Assembly: GCA_947461445.1 (NCBI GenBank)
Contig: CANHKV010000001.1
Coordinates: 1-64,000 of the forward strand
Length of the DNA: 64,000 bases
Source: Holosporales bacterium
GTDB lineage: Bacteria > Pseudomonadota > Alphaproteobacteria > Holosporales > Holosporaceae
Reading direction: 5' to 3'
The first letter of the stretch is position 1. Every line of letters starts with the position of its first letter. The notes beneath the pieces are model-generated. The model made no database searches and had not been told where the DNA came from. It was given only the letters and a program-made list of their open reading frames with translations. Position numbers and translations under genes: made by a program. This document shows, one piece after another, positions 16,080-24,938 of the stretch.

Positions 16080-18266
16080 TTAATCATCAGAATATGCGGC
16101 ATCCTCGTCATCATCATCCTCATCCTCGTCATCGTCCTCATCGTTAAGAGATTCCGTGGCTAATTTTTTCTGACTTTCGGATAAGACACCTACTTTTTCA
16201 CTGGATTTTATACTGCTATTAACCGCTTCATCCTCGTCATCATCCTCGTCATCGTTATCATCGTCGTCATCATCGTCATTGATGTTGTCTTTTGTCACAT
16301 CGCTGGATATGCGTTTCCCAGGTTTACCCAGCAATGCGAACTTGGATTCATTAGGGTGCCCGTCATCTTCTTCCCAGGCCGGATTTTTGGGATCCTTTAA
16401 GTATTCAGACAGAACCATGTTGAAACTTTTCCACAGATGCAGGGATGGTGATCCATTGGATAAATGGGGCATGCCTTTTTCATTGTCGCAACCCGTCCAT
16501 ACCCCTGTGACATATTTGGGGGTCATGGCAATAAACCACAAATCGCGATCCAGGTTGCCTTTGTTTGAAGTACCCGATTTGCCCATTAAGGGCATGGTTC
16601 CAAAATTGGCCAAACGCCCCGTTCCTGATACAAAAACTTGACGCAACATGCTTTTCATCTCGTCAACCACATCTTCCTCTAGTACAGCCTCTGTATCCGT
16701 ATTTTTATGACGGTATAAACATTTATTTTGTCGATTGTGCACTGCGGCAATGCCATAAGGTTTAACGGAATGCCCATGGTTCAAAATCACTGAAAAAGCA
16801 CCCGTCATTTCCAGTAAATTCACACCCGATGTTCCCAGCGCCAAGGTATAGTTTTGTGATTGTGTTGGAATAGGTGATTGGATGCCCAGCTTTCTGGCCA
16901 TACGAATGATTTTGGGAACGCCAATACGAACGGCCAAACGAATGGCCACGGCATTGACAGATTTGGAAAAGGCATTGATTAAACTGATGGACCCCGTAGA
17001 TGTGTATCGAAAGTTTTTTGCAGTCCATTTTCCAAAACTGATGGGTCGATCATCAATGCGTGAACTTGGTCTGTAACCGGCTTCCAGTGCAGCCAAATAA
17101 ACGAAATATTTAAAGGTTGATCCCGATTGACGCAAGGCTTGGGTTGCCCTGTTGTACGAATCGCCTTTGCTTACACCCCCCACCATGGCCTGGACTGCCC
17201 CCTGAGCATTCATGGATACCAGCGCCATTTGATCGGCTTTCCAGACTTTTCCATATATATCCATGACTCTTTTTGCTTGACGTTCTGCAATGCGTTGAAC
17301 ATTCAGATCCAGGGTGGTGGTCACCCGCAGATCTTGGGAATGGGTGTCCACGACTTCTTGCAGTTCATCCATGATCCAGTTGGTAAAATAACGCCCAGAA
17401 GTTTGGCGGGCACTGTTGGCCAGCGATGAGGGCATGGCCATGGCGGCTAGGGCCTCTTGTTCAGAAATGAACTCTGCCTTGACCATGGCATCCAAGACTT
17501 TTTTAGCTCGAACTTCGGAACGGGCTTGATTGCGGGCGGGCGAATACAAGGATGGGGCTTGTAACAACCCCATTAACAGGGCGGCTTCGTATAAATTGAG
17601 TTCTTGAGCCGATCGACCAAAATATTTTAACGCCGCCGCATCTAGACCCCATGTTCCTGGCCCCATGTATACTCTGTTCAAATGCATGGTTAAAATTTGG
17701 CTTTTTGTAAAGCGGCGCTCGATTTGAATGGCCATCAACAATTCTGAAATTTTACGGTGCAAAGAGCGGTCAGCGTGAGAATAGACTTTTTTGCTCTGTA
17801 AAAAGTTTTTTGCCAATTGTTGGGTGATGGTGCTGCCCCCCTGGACAACGCGGCCTGCCTTTAAGTTGACGAAAAATGCACGAAAAATCCCAACGGGATC
17901 CACTCCACTGTGCTGATAAAATCGGCGATCCTCGATGGCCAGCAATGCGTTTATCACGTGGGATGGTAATTTGTCCGCATCAATGGGTTTTCCATAAAAA
18001 TCTCCATAACTGGCCAATGGCGTGCCGTGAATATCAAAAATTTCAATGCTGGGTCGCCGAGACAATTCTACCAATCCATCAATATTGGGTAAATCCGAAC
18101 CAAACCATAATATAACGCTTGCTAAAAAAAGGGCCCCCCAAATGGCCATTAAAAACAACCATTTTAAAATGGATGTTAGTTTGAAATAACGTTGCTTTGG
18201 CTTTTTTTGATGGCCAGATCGATTTTTTGGCGAAGATGGACGAGGCGATTTACGAGAGTACGACAA
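16080..18266 (-). CDS. mrcA: Penicillin-binding protein 1A with acidic tail
   Basis: This bifunctional class A PBP polymerises lipid II glycan and cross-links stem peptides in the periplasm. The 728-residue protein has a basic cytoplasmic N-terminus, a membrane anchor at residues 31-55, and a GT51 glycosyltransferase domain with EDRRFYQHSGVD (112-123) and GGSTITQQLAKN (143-154). The transpeptidase domain has SGSTFK (catalytic Ser), SKSVN and GKSGTSNKG. The final 75 or so residues are an extreme Asp/Glu tail in two runs, separated by a Ser/Lys linker and encoded by TCATC-type microsatellites. The tail is not part of the family fold. The large OB-like insert of some PBP1A proteins seems absent. 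Confidence 0.92.
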   Translation of the reverse strand: MSYSRKSPRPSSPKNRSGHQKKPKQRYFKLTSILKWLFLMAIWGALFLASVILWFGSDLPNIDGLVELSRRPSIEIFDIHGTPLASYGDFYGKPIDADKLPSHVINALLAIEDRRFYQHSGVDPVGIFRAFFVNLKAGRVVQGGSTITQQLAKNFLQSKKVYSHADRSLHRKISELLMAIQIERRFTKSQILTMHLNRVYMGPGTWGLDAAALKYFGRSAQELNLYEAALLMGLLQAPSLYSPARNQARSEVRAKKVLDAMVKAEFISEQEALAAMAMPSSLANSARQTSGRYFTNWIMDELQEVVDTHSQDLRVTTTLDLNVQRIAERQAKRVMDIYGKVWKADQMALVSMNAQGAVQAMVGGVSKGDSYNRATQALRQSGSTFKYFVYLAALEAGYRPSSRIDDRPISFGKWTAKNFRYTSTGSISLINAFSKSVNAVAIRLAVRIGVPKIIRMARKLGIQSPIPTQSQNYTLALGTSGVNLLEMTGAFSVILNHGHSVKPYGIAAVHNRQNKCLYRHKNTDTEAVLEEDVVDEMKSMLRQVFVSGTGRLANFGTMPLMGKSGTSNKGNLDRDLWFIAMTPKYVTGVWTGCDNEKGMPHLSNGSPSLHLWKSFNMVLSEYLKDPKNPAWEEDDGHPNESKFALLGKPGKRISSDVTKDNINDDDDDDDNDDEDDDEDEAVNSSIKSSEKVGVLSESQKKLATESLNDEDDDEDEDDDDEDAAYSDD

Positions 18267-18425
18267 CAGGAAAAGTGGGCATTTTGATGATCCCTATTTG
18301 CTTACTTTATCACACAAAACGTTGTGGTTGCCACGGATCCTGGGGATTTTTTAAAAAAAAAGATTGTTGTCCAAATACTTTTTGTGGTACAAAGGTGTTC
18401 AAGATTCTTTTTCAAATAGATACAA

Positions 18426-19115
18426 ATGCTTATTCGCCAGTTTGCTCGTCATGAGCATGCCATCCGAGAGGTTTCCTTTATTTCTCACGTTTCTCCTTCG
18501 GCTGATGGATCGTGTGTCATCAAGTCTGGAAACACCCACATTTTATGTACAGCGTGTTTGGATATGAATGCCACGGGTTTGCATGTTGAATTTGGTCAAT
18601 TGCCTGGTTCAGAACATCCGCGACGTTCCAGAAACGATGCGCGTAATACCTTTGAAGTTCAAAGCATTGAAAACACAGTGTATCAAAGTTTGTCATTGAT
18701 GCTGGATGTCGATGTATTAAGCAAAGTCGGATTGTTCATTGATTGTGACGTTTTACAATCAGAAGGCAGCCTGAAAACGGCGTGTGTTTCCGGCGGATAT
18801 GTGGCCATGGCGTTGGCGTTAAAAAAGTGGACGGGATCAGCCCTGTTTCCTAAAATGCCTTTGATTAGCCAGGTGGCCGGCATTTCGTGTGGATTTATCA
18901 AGGGGCGCATGGTTTTGGATCTGGATCATCAAGAAGCCGTACAAGCCGATGTTGTTGGCGATTTTGTGTTTAGTTCTGATAATCAAGTGGTTAGTGTGGA
19001 TGTTCGTGCGAAACAGTATGCTGTACCGTTCGAGCAAATTCGGGATATGGAGAACATGGCGGTTCGTGGGGTGGCTCAAATTTTATTGGCACAAAAACAG
19101 TGCCTGAATGCGTGA
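18426..19115 (+). CDS. rph: RNase PH-like protein, probably inactive
   Basis: The 229-residue product is co-linear with RNase PH, the phosphorolytic 3' exoribonuclease that trims tRNA. Family marks remain: SCVIKSGNTHILCTA, VEFGQLPGSEHPRRSR, IDCDVLQSEGSLKTA and ISCGFIKGRMVLDLDH. Key residues are changed. The Arg-rich phosphate-binding RLIARALR region reads ENTVYQSL, the GGTRTA motif reads EGSLKTA, and the metal-site acids after CDLEYVED are replaced (DLDHQEAVQADVV). The reading frame is intact, so the fold may be kept with activity lost or altered. The alignment to the E. coli sequence is from memory. Confidence 0.8.
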   Translation: MLIRQFARHEHAIREVSFISHVSPSADGSCVIKSGNTHILCTACLDMNATGLHVEFGQLPGSEHPRRSRNDARNTFEVQSIENTVYQSLSLMLDVDVLSKVGLFIDCDVLQSEGSLKTACVSGGYVAMALALKKWTGSALFPKMPLISQVAGISCGFIKGRMVLDLDHQEAVQADVVGDFVFSSDNQVVSVDVRAKQYAVPFEQIRDMENMAVRGVAQILLAQKQCLNA

Positions 19116-19231
19116 TTTCTGTTGAAGGTGGGGGGGGCTGATACGCTAGGGATACATTCCGTTATGAAAAAGGTCCGATTGGCCTTTAGTGGCAGGTGCC
19201 CGGATTATTTTTAAAATCTGCCTGAGCAGAG

Positions 19232-19259
19232 AAAACAGAGGATGTTATGCCTCTGTTTT
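19232..19259. terminator. Bidirectional terminator hairpin
   Basis: AAAACAGAGG (19232-19241) and CCTCTGTTTT (19250-19259) form a perfect 10-bp stem with an 8-nt loop between two convergent genes. The A-stem-T arrangement suits Rho-independent termination in both directions. Confidence 0.85.
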
Positions 19260-19269
19260 ATGCCATATC

Positions 19270-19992
19270 CTATTTAGGATTGCGGTTCCAGTTTTGTCCT
19301 CTGTTCAAAACAAAAACAGGTGGGTTAGATGCCCCATCACCAGAAATGTTAAAATCACCTCTGACTATTCCCACCAGCAAGGTCAGCGTTAAGAAAAAGA
19401 TATGGGATAGGCCAGAGCTGTACAAACAGGCGATGTCCAATTGATTTTTGGTTACTCCTCTGTTTTCCCAATGATTGTTTTCAAAACCCATCATCAAAAA
19501 GCGTTTTTCTGCTTTGTAAGACAATGCAAAAGAAAAAACACCCAAAAACAGGGCCCACATCACACCAAATAACAGAATGCCCACGGGGCTGTTATCCTGG
19601 ATGGCGCCATAGGTCGGATCGAAAAACCCGTAATAGGATGTTTTGATTAAATAATAGGCTGGAAAAGAAAGGAAAAACCCTAGCAGGGTAGAAATTAGTG
19701 TGGAGCTTAGAACATTTTTGAACAGATCGAACAATGTCAATGCGGGAATACGCCATCGAATGATCAGACAGCATATCAGCGTCATTAATCCGTAAAAAAG
19801 GGCATAACCTGGGAAAAAAAACACATAGCCCGAATGTGTGGACAATTCCTTAAAGTGTAAAAACGTCCACCATCCCCAAATGGGCGTTAAGTTGGCGTGC
19901 ACTGGAAGAATGGCAAAAAGATTCAGCAAAAAAGCCCAGAACAGAGCGGATGATGTGCTACGGGGTGTTCTGGGGCTATCTTGTTTGATCAT
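19270..19992 (-). CDS. Multi-pass membrane protein, unknown function
   Basis: From ATG 19992 the product has 240 residues; an in-frame ATG at 20022 would add ten. About five to six hydrophobic segments are visible, including SALFWAFLLNLFAILPVHA, YALFYGLMTLICCLIIRW, TLISTLLGFFLSFPAYYLI, GILLFGVMWALFLGVFSFAL and HIFFLTLTLLVGIVRG. The C-terminus is short and polar. No family signature is recognised. It is probably an inner-membrane protein, and it converges with rph on a shared terminator. The weak 20041 ORF and tRNA-Pro lie upstream on the same strand. Confidence 0.65.
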   Translation of the reverse strand: MIKQDSPRTPRSTSSALFWAFLLNLFAILPVHANLTPIWGWWTFLHFKELSTHSGYVFFFPGYALFYGLMTLICCLIIRWRIPALTLFDLFKNVLSSTLISTLLGFFLSFPAYYLIKTSYYGFFDPTYGAIQDNSPVGILLFGVMWALFLGVFSFALSYKAEKRFLMMGFENNHWENRGVTKNQLDIACLYSSGLSHIFFLTLTLLVGIVRGDFNISGDGASNPPVFVLNRGQNWNRNPK

Positions 19993-20040
19993 TGCATGCA
20001 AAACGTAAACAAAGAAGCCCAATCATGCCATGAGGAGGGT

Positions 20041-20349
20041 TTAAAAAGCCCTTTTAATGGTTTTTCCACACCACCGCCTAAAAATGAAGCCACCGCCTGA
20101 AAACGAGATGGAAAAATAATGTCTGAAGGTAAGACGCAGGAACAATGATTCTTGATGGGGGGCAACATCCCTTAAAAATCTGAAGATTGTTGATTGGCGG
20201 TACCACACCGTGGGTTTTTCCACAAGATTGATGGGTGGAAGCCACAAGGGTGAAGGAAACGGGGACAGGTACACACCATTCATTTCGATGGGGATGTGCA
20301 ATGTTCCATGCCCAGGAAAAATCTGGGTTTTCTTATCCATTTTTTCCAT
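20041..20349 (-). CDS. Doubtful small ORF
   Basis: This is a 102-codon minus-strand frame between tRNA-Pro and a membrane-protein gene. The sequence is Pro/Phe/Arg-rich, has no signal peptide or recognisable motif, and has no strong Shine-Dalgarno. Its last part lies over a short GCCACCGCCT direct duplication (about 20070-20100). It could be a decayed or spurious frame. Confidence 0.2.
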   Translation of the reverse strand: MEKMDKKTQIFPGHGTLHIPIEMNGVYLSPFPSPLWLPPINLVEKPTVWYRQSTIFRFLRDVAPHQESLFLRLTFRHYFSISFSGGGFIFRRWCGKTIKRAF

Positions 20350-20437
20350 TCAACCCGTAAGCATGGGGATAGGATGACCATAGATCTGACCTTTGGTCCG
20401 TCAATGGTTTAATATGGGCATTAAGAATATCGTTATG

Positions 20438-20515
<78 letters not shown>

Positions 20516-20680
20516 ATACGGAAAAAACGAATTCCTTTTTCATCATACATGCTTTTTTTAAAAAGGGCTAGAGGCGTTTTTTTCCATCTTTGCACCGGGT
20601 AGAAAAAGTGGAAAAACGGCGATTGACGCCCACAGGGTTCTTATCGTTAAATAGGGAGTCTAAATATTTCGGTTCGTATT

Positions 20681-21742
20681 ATGTCGCTTGCTCTGGTTCA
20701 AAATGAACAATCTAATGCCCATTTTTCCCAAGTATCCACCATTGTGGACAGCCGTTCGCCTCTGTTTATCCGCAATCCAGTGTACAAGCCATTCAAGTAT
20801 CCTTGGGCATACACCGCATGGTTAACCCAACAGCGAACCCACTGGTTGCCAGACGAGGTCCCCATGGGCGATGACATTAAGGATTGGAATCACAGGTTGA
20901 GTGTTCCAGAGCGCAATTTATTAACCCAGATCTTTCGATTTTTTACCCAGATGGATGTAGAAGTCGGCAGCTGTTATTTAAATTATTATTGCCAAATATT
21001 TCAACCCACCGAAGTTAAAATGATGTTGGCGGCCTTTGCGAATATTGAAACGGTGCATATCGCGGCCTACTCTCATTTGCTGGACAGCTTGGGCATTCCG
21101 GAAATCGAATACAGCGCGTTTTTCAAGTACAAAGAAATGAAAGACAAGTGGGAATATATGCAGCAGTTTCAAAGCGACGATCATTCCATCAAGGCATTGG
21201 CGTTAACCATTGCGGCCTATGGTGCCTTTACCGAGGGATTACAACTGTTTGCATCCTTTGCCATGCTGTTGAACTTTCCTCGATTCAATAAAATGAGGGG
21301 GATGGGACAAATTGTAACCTGGTCTGTACGCGACGAAACGCTGCACATTCATTCTGTGATCAAGCTGTTTAGAACCATCATATCAGAGCACCCTACATTA
21401 TGGACACCAGGTCTGCAGGCTCAAATTTTGAACATTGCGCAAACGATGGTAGAGCATGAAGATGCCTTTATTGATTTGGCTTTTGAAATGGGTGGGGTAG
21501 AAGGCCTGACCATTGAAGACATGAAGCGGTATATCCGATATATTGCCGATCGTCGTTTGGAACAATTGGGTATGCCTGTGTTTTATCATATTGAAAAAAA
21601 TCCACTATCCTGGATGGATGACATGTTGGGTGGAATCGAATTTACCAATTTCTTTGAATCACGCGCCACAGAATATTCCAAATCAGCCACCGAAGGAAAC
21701 TGGGAGGATGTTTTTTCATCAGAAGCATCAATAGAGATATAA
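20681..21742 (+). CDS. nrdB: Ribonucleotide reductase small subunit (class I)
   Basis: NrdB holds the diferric-tyrosyl radical cofactor used by NrdA to reduce ribonucleotides. The 353-residue protein has the ferritin-like fold. Ligand motifs are visible: an Asp/Glu site in FFTQMDVEV, ANIETVHIAAYSHLLDSLG with Glu, His and the radical Tyr at the usual spacing, a further Glu in GAFTEGLQL, and VRDETLHIHSV. The closest resemblance from memory is to the small subunits of Rickettsia and other alphaproteobacteria. nrdA is not in the window. The tmk gene starts 4 nt downstream, so the two are co-transcribed and both serve dNTP supply. Confidence 0.93.
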   Translation: MSLALVQNEQSNAHFSQVSTIVDSRSPLFIRNPVYKPFKYPWAYTAWLTQQRTHWLPDEVPMGDDIKDWNHRLSVPERNLLTQIFRFFTQMDVEVGSCYLNYYCQIFQPTEVKMMLAAFANIETVHIAAYSHLLDSLGIPEIEYSAFFKYKEMKDKWEYMQQFQSDDHSIKALALTIAAYGAFTEGLQLFASFAMLLNFPRFNKMRGMGQIVTWSVRDETLHIHSVIKLFRTIISEHPTLWTPGLQAQILNIAQTMVEHEDAFIDLAFEMGGVEGLTIEDMKRYIRYIADRRLEQLGMPVFYHIEKNPLSWMDDMLGGIEFTNFFESRATEYSKSATEGNWEDVFSSEASIEI

Positions 21743-21746
21743 TCCA

Positions 21747-22436
21747 ATGGAAAACACGGCAAACAGGGTGCAAAAAGCCCATTCCCAATACGGAAACAAC
21801 CCGACGCCAGCACGGGGAAAGTTTTTGGTTTTAGAGGGTGGAGAAGGGGTGGGTAAAAGCACCCAATTGCAATGTTTGGCAGCCTATTTGCATGGTCAAA
21901 ACATTCCATACCTGTTGACCCGTGAACCCGGAGGCACACCATTGGCAGAGCAATTACGCGCTGTGATTGTAGGGGAAGACGTGGACGAAATGGAAGAAAT
22001 GTTGATGATTTTGGCCGCCAGACGTCATCATATTCGCATGGTTATCCAACCCGCCTTGGATTCTGGGATGTGGGTGTTGTGCGATCGCTTTATCGATTCC
22101 AGTTTGGTTTATCAGGGCATCGTTGGGGGATTAGACTTGGATCTTATTCAAAGGTGGCACCGTATGGCGGGATGTATTTTACTTCCCGATCATACCTTTA
22201 TATTACAGCTGGATTGTGCGCTGGCCAGGCATAGACGTCTGGAAAATCCATTGACATGCAATAAGTTTGATCAAAGGGGCATAGATTTTCATCAAAAAAT
22301 TTACAAGGGTTACGAAGAAATTGCCAAGCAAAACCCAGATACCTGTACTCTTGTTCCAGCAGACGGTACACCAGAACAAGTGGCCGCCATTTTGTTTGAT
22401 CGTGCCCGTGCCCTGTTTGGCTTGAATGGGGATTGA
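21747..22436 (+). CDS. tmk: Thymidylate kinase
   Basis: Tmk phosphorylates dTMP to dTDP. The 229-residue product has a P-loop EGGEGVGKST at about residue 34, the DR(E/Q) region TREPGGTPLAEQLR typical of the family, and CDRFIDSSLVYQG. The N-terminal 26 residues before the P-loop strand exceed the usual length, so a later start is possible, though no better-placed ATG is seen. The gene follows nrdB by 4 nt. Just after the stop a GC-rich hairpin (22431-22465) overlaps the end of the gene and may stop transcription. Confidence 0.93.
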   Translation: MENTANRVQKAHSQYGNNPTPARGKFLVLEGGEGVGKSTQLQCLAAYLHGQNIPYLLTREPGGTPLAEQLRAVIVGEDVDEMEEMLMILAARRHHIRMVIQPALDSGMWVLCDRFIDSSLVYQGIVGGLDLDLIQRWHRMAGCILLPDHTFILQLDCALARHRRLENPLTCNKFDQRGIDFHQKIYKGYEEIAKQNPDTCTLVPADGTPEQVAAILFDRARALFGLNGD

Positions 22437-23312
22437 GGGGGCAAATGGGAAGTCGCCCCACAATCATTGCTCTCATCATTCGTGTGGTTAGGCTGGCGAG
22501 ACGCCTTTTCGTGTTAACGGCATTGGATGGGGTACGTTAGATGGGGCTGTGTTACACACCATTGTCCTTTTTTGATAAAAAGATAATCTGCAGGATGTTT
22601 TATAAAATTTTTGTTTTTTTTCCTTGTTCTATGCCTTTTTCTGTCTATGAATTCCAATGAATATGGACTTAATCCTCTAGGTTCTCATCGGTCATCCTGA
22701 GGAATGTGTATATACGAAGAGGGGGGAGACACTGGAAAAAAGGAGAGTAGTTTTGTCGCAAAATGGGCGAAAAAAGATCTGAAGAAGGAGGTATTCAGAG
22801 GAGAAACAGACGGACTAGGGAAAGGATCAATGCTGGATGGAGAAAAAGAGTGGAGAGAAACGTCATCACAGGGCGAAGAGGCCGAAAAATGAGGGTAACG
22901 TGCATAGAGAGTGCCGTTTTTTCGCGATCGCCCTGTAGGCCAACACGGTTCATCATTATTTTCAATCAAAAATTCTGAATTATTTTGCAATTCTGTGCAA
23001 AAAGATGACCACAGCGCATTTTTAGATCCACAGCGTGGATGAATACGAGACATGAGAGTTTACGTTCCGCTCTGACAGTATTCCCTTCATAACAAACCAA
23101 GCGGACCTAAAAGTCAACCACTTTTTTCATGTTAAAATCCACAGCTGAAAATAATCAGAGATATAAACCAAGAACATATTGTCCAACGGTCCGACAATGG
23201 GCCACGGCATGGGTAATGCGGTGACAAATATTTGTAAACTTTTTATAAACAGATGGTGAGAAAAGACCTTGACGGCAAGGGGTTGAACATTCCATTCTAC
23301 AATCAGAATACC
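22437..23312. other. About 0.9 kb without a convincing gene
   Basis: No family can be recognised in this stretch. The plus strand at 22700-22900 is strongly purine-rich. The antisense frame at 22685-23053 (minus, 122 codons) reads as Ser/Pro/Phe-rich sequence (SLHSFSPSSIDPFPSPS) without domain or signal peptide, and is probably a composition artefact or a decayed repeat. The segment TCATCCTGAGGAA near 22686 recalls dispersed intergenic repeats in other bacteria. I see no tRNA, RNase P or tmRNA pattern. The region also carries the bamE promoter. Confidence 0.4.
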
Positions 23313-23336
23313 ATGTGGCAACATTCAAAACGCATA

Positions 23337-23837
23337 ATGAAAATACGATGCACTCTTCTTAAAACCACTTTGGGATTTAAACATCATATCAACAGCGTCC
23401 TTTTTTCGGCATGTTTGGCCACAGCCGGTTTGCTGTTGTCATCCTGTCAGCGCGTTGATGTGTATCATGGACATTTTATCAAAGATTGTGATATACAAAC
23501 CCTTTGTGTGGGCAACACAACCAAGGCGCAAGTCATTCAAAAATTAGGTACACCCACGACCATTTTATCCTATGATCCCCATACGCTGTACTACCTCAGC
23601 CATGTGGTGTATACCAAGCCCGTATTGGCCACCAAGCCTGTGTCATGTAAATGTTTTGCCTTGACCTTTTCCAAATCAGGGGTTTTGTTGAATGTTTTCA
23701 CATCCACAAAGATTAATCCTGTGGTTTTTTCAAAAGAAAGCACGCCTTTGCCATCGGGACATCAAGAAGGATTTTGGCAACAAGTTGTGCGCTCTTTGGA
23801 ACAATCACCACCCACAACCACCATTTCTCCTGCTTAA
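23337..23837 (+). CDS. bamE: Outer-membrane assembly lipoprotein BamE (SmpA/OmlA)
   Basis: BamE is a lipoprotein of the BAM complex that inserts outer-membrane proteins. From ATG 23337 the product has 166 residues; ATGs at 23313 and 23253 are further upstream. A lipobox LLLSSC sits at about residue 37 after an unusually long n-region. The SmpA/OmlA pattern follows: GNTTKAQVIQKLGTPTTI, then LYYLSHV and the FSKSGVL strand. In place of the usual conserved Tyr/Phe strands it has a CKC insertion. Lgt in this window would add its lipid. The gene appears to stand alone. Confidence 0.82.
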   Translation: MKIRCTLLKTTLGFKHHINSVLFSACLATAGLLLSSCQRVDVYHGHFIKDCDIQTLCVGNTTKAQVIQKLGTPTTILSYDPHTLYYLSHVVYTKPVLATKPVSCKCFALTFSKSGVLLNVFTSTKINPVVFSKESTPLPSGHQEGFWQQVVRSLEQSPPTTTISPA

Positions 23838-23911
23838 TCTGTGGGGTATGGCCGTTTTTAGGGAAGGGCAGACAAGACACCAATGACGGTATTCTGCACC
23901 AAGGGATTGGG

Positions 23912-24763
23912 TCAAAAAGAGCTCAGTTGTAACCACAAGATCAAAAAACCCAAAAGCACACGGTATAGGGTAAAGGGTAAGGTGGACTCTTTTTTAGACA
24001 GGTAAAGCATGACTTTTATCATGGGCCAACTGCATAAAAAGGTCAAAAGAGAGGTTTGAACAAAGGTTAGAAATCCCATATTGATGATTTCTGGCCAAGA
24101 TTGGACAACGCTGGCACCGATGATGGGAATGCCCATAACAAAGCTGTATCGGCAGGTGCTGTCCAAAGAATACCCCAAGAATCGTCCTGCAGTCAGTGTA
24201 ATACCCAATCGACTGACCCCCGAACAGCCTGCAGCCAAAGCTTGGGTAAAGCCTATGATCAAAGAGTGCCGTTGGGAAAATTGCCAAGGCTCCAAATGAA
24301 CACGTTTGTTTTGCCACCGATTGGCGCACTCTAACAACAAAGCAAAAACAATAGAAATCACGCTCATGGCCGTTAATGAGGGATTCCATGTTGAAAAAAA
24401 CCACTTTTTACAGCCATATAACAGAATCATCCCCATGCTTAATCCTAAACCAGCGGCGATCATGGTCATGAAAAAAGCCTTCTCGTTCTCGCAATGATGA
24501 TGATCCTCTAACAAGGTTCCTGATGGATGTTTTTTCTGAAAAACTGTGGCCAGACCTCCACGAAACAGTGCCCCAATGTCCTGTCTGAACATCAGACATA
24601 GAGCCAAAAATGAGCCGCTGTGCAAGGTGGCCGCCATGGCTTTTGACGGAACAATGGCCTGGTTCATCCCGTAGGATAACAAAACAAAATGAAAAGAAGA
24701 ACTGACAGGAAAAGCCTCGCTGATTCCCTGAACCAGCGCACACAGTACGGAATAGGTCACCAT
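23912..24763 (-). CDS. uppP: Undecaprenyl-diphosphatase (BacA/UppP)
   Basis: UppP dephosphorylates undecaprenyl diphosphate to recycle the carrier lipid for peptidoglycan synthesis. The 283-residue integral membrane protein has the two family motifs: ALVQGISEAFPVSSSFH near the N-terminus (usual QGxTEFLPVSSSGH) and GCSGVSRLGITLTAGRFLG (usual PGxSRSGxT). Two small changes are seen: the Gly-His of the first motif reads Phe-His, and the Pro before GxSR is replaced. About eight hydrophobic helices are present. It is transcribed alone and converges with bamE. Confidence 0.88.
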   Translation of the reverse strand: MVTYSVLCALVQGISEAFPVSSSFHFVLLSYGMNQAIVPSKAMAATLHSGSFLALCLMFRQDIGALFRGGLATVFQKKHPSGTLLEDHHHCENEKAFFMTMIAAGLGLSMGMILLYGCKKWFFSTWNPSLTAMSVISIVFALLLECANRWQNKRVHLEPWQFSQRHSLIIGFTQALAAGCSGVSRLGITLTAGRFLGYSLDSTCRYSFVMGIPIIGASVVQSWPEIINMGFLTFVQTSLLTFLCSWPMIKVMLYLSKKESTLPFTLYRVLLGFLILWLQLSSF

Positions 24764-24938
24764 GGTTTATTCAAGATGGGCGTGCAAGGTATAATACCAG
24801 TTTTGTTTTTTGAACAAAAGACAGGGCAAAAATTTTTACAATGTTTTCCTAATCTTTTTTAAACATTTTCCTAATGAGGGATATTCTTGTAATGCAGAAT
24901 CCAGCCACAGCCAGATTTCCAGAACACACCTTTAGATT

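Noticed and set aside
15658-16141. Minus-strand frames across the same repeat (15658-15909 and 15857-16141)
   Set aside because: They repeat the same motifs only because the DNA is duplicated; substitutions show no protein-level constraint, and one overlaps the end of the PBP1A gene.
22685-23053. 122-codon minus-strand frame in the gene-poor region
   Set aside because: Ser/Pro/Phe-rich sequence opposite a purine-rich strand, typical of compositional frames, with no recognisable domain or ribosome site.
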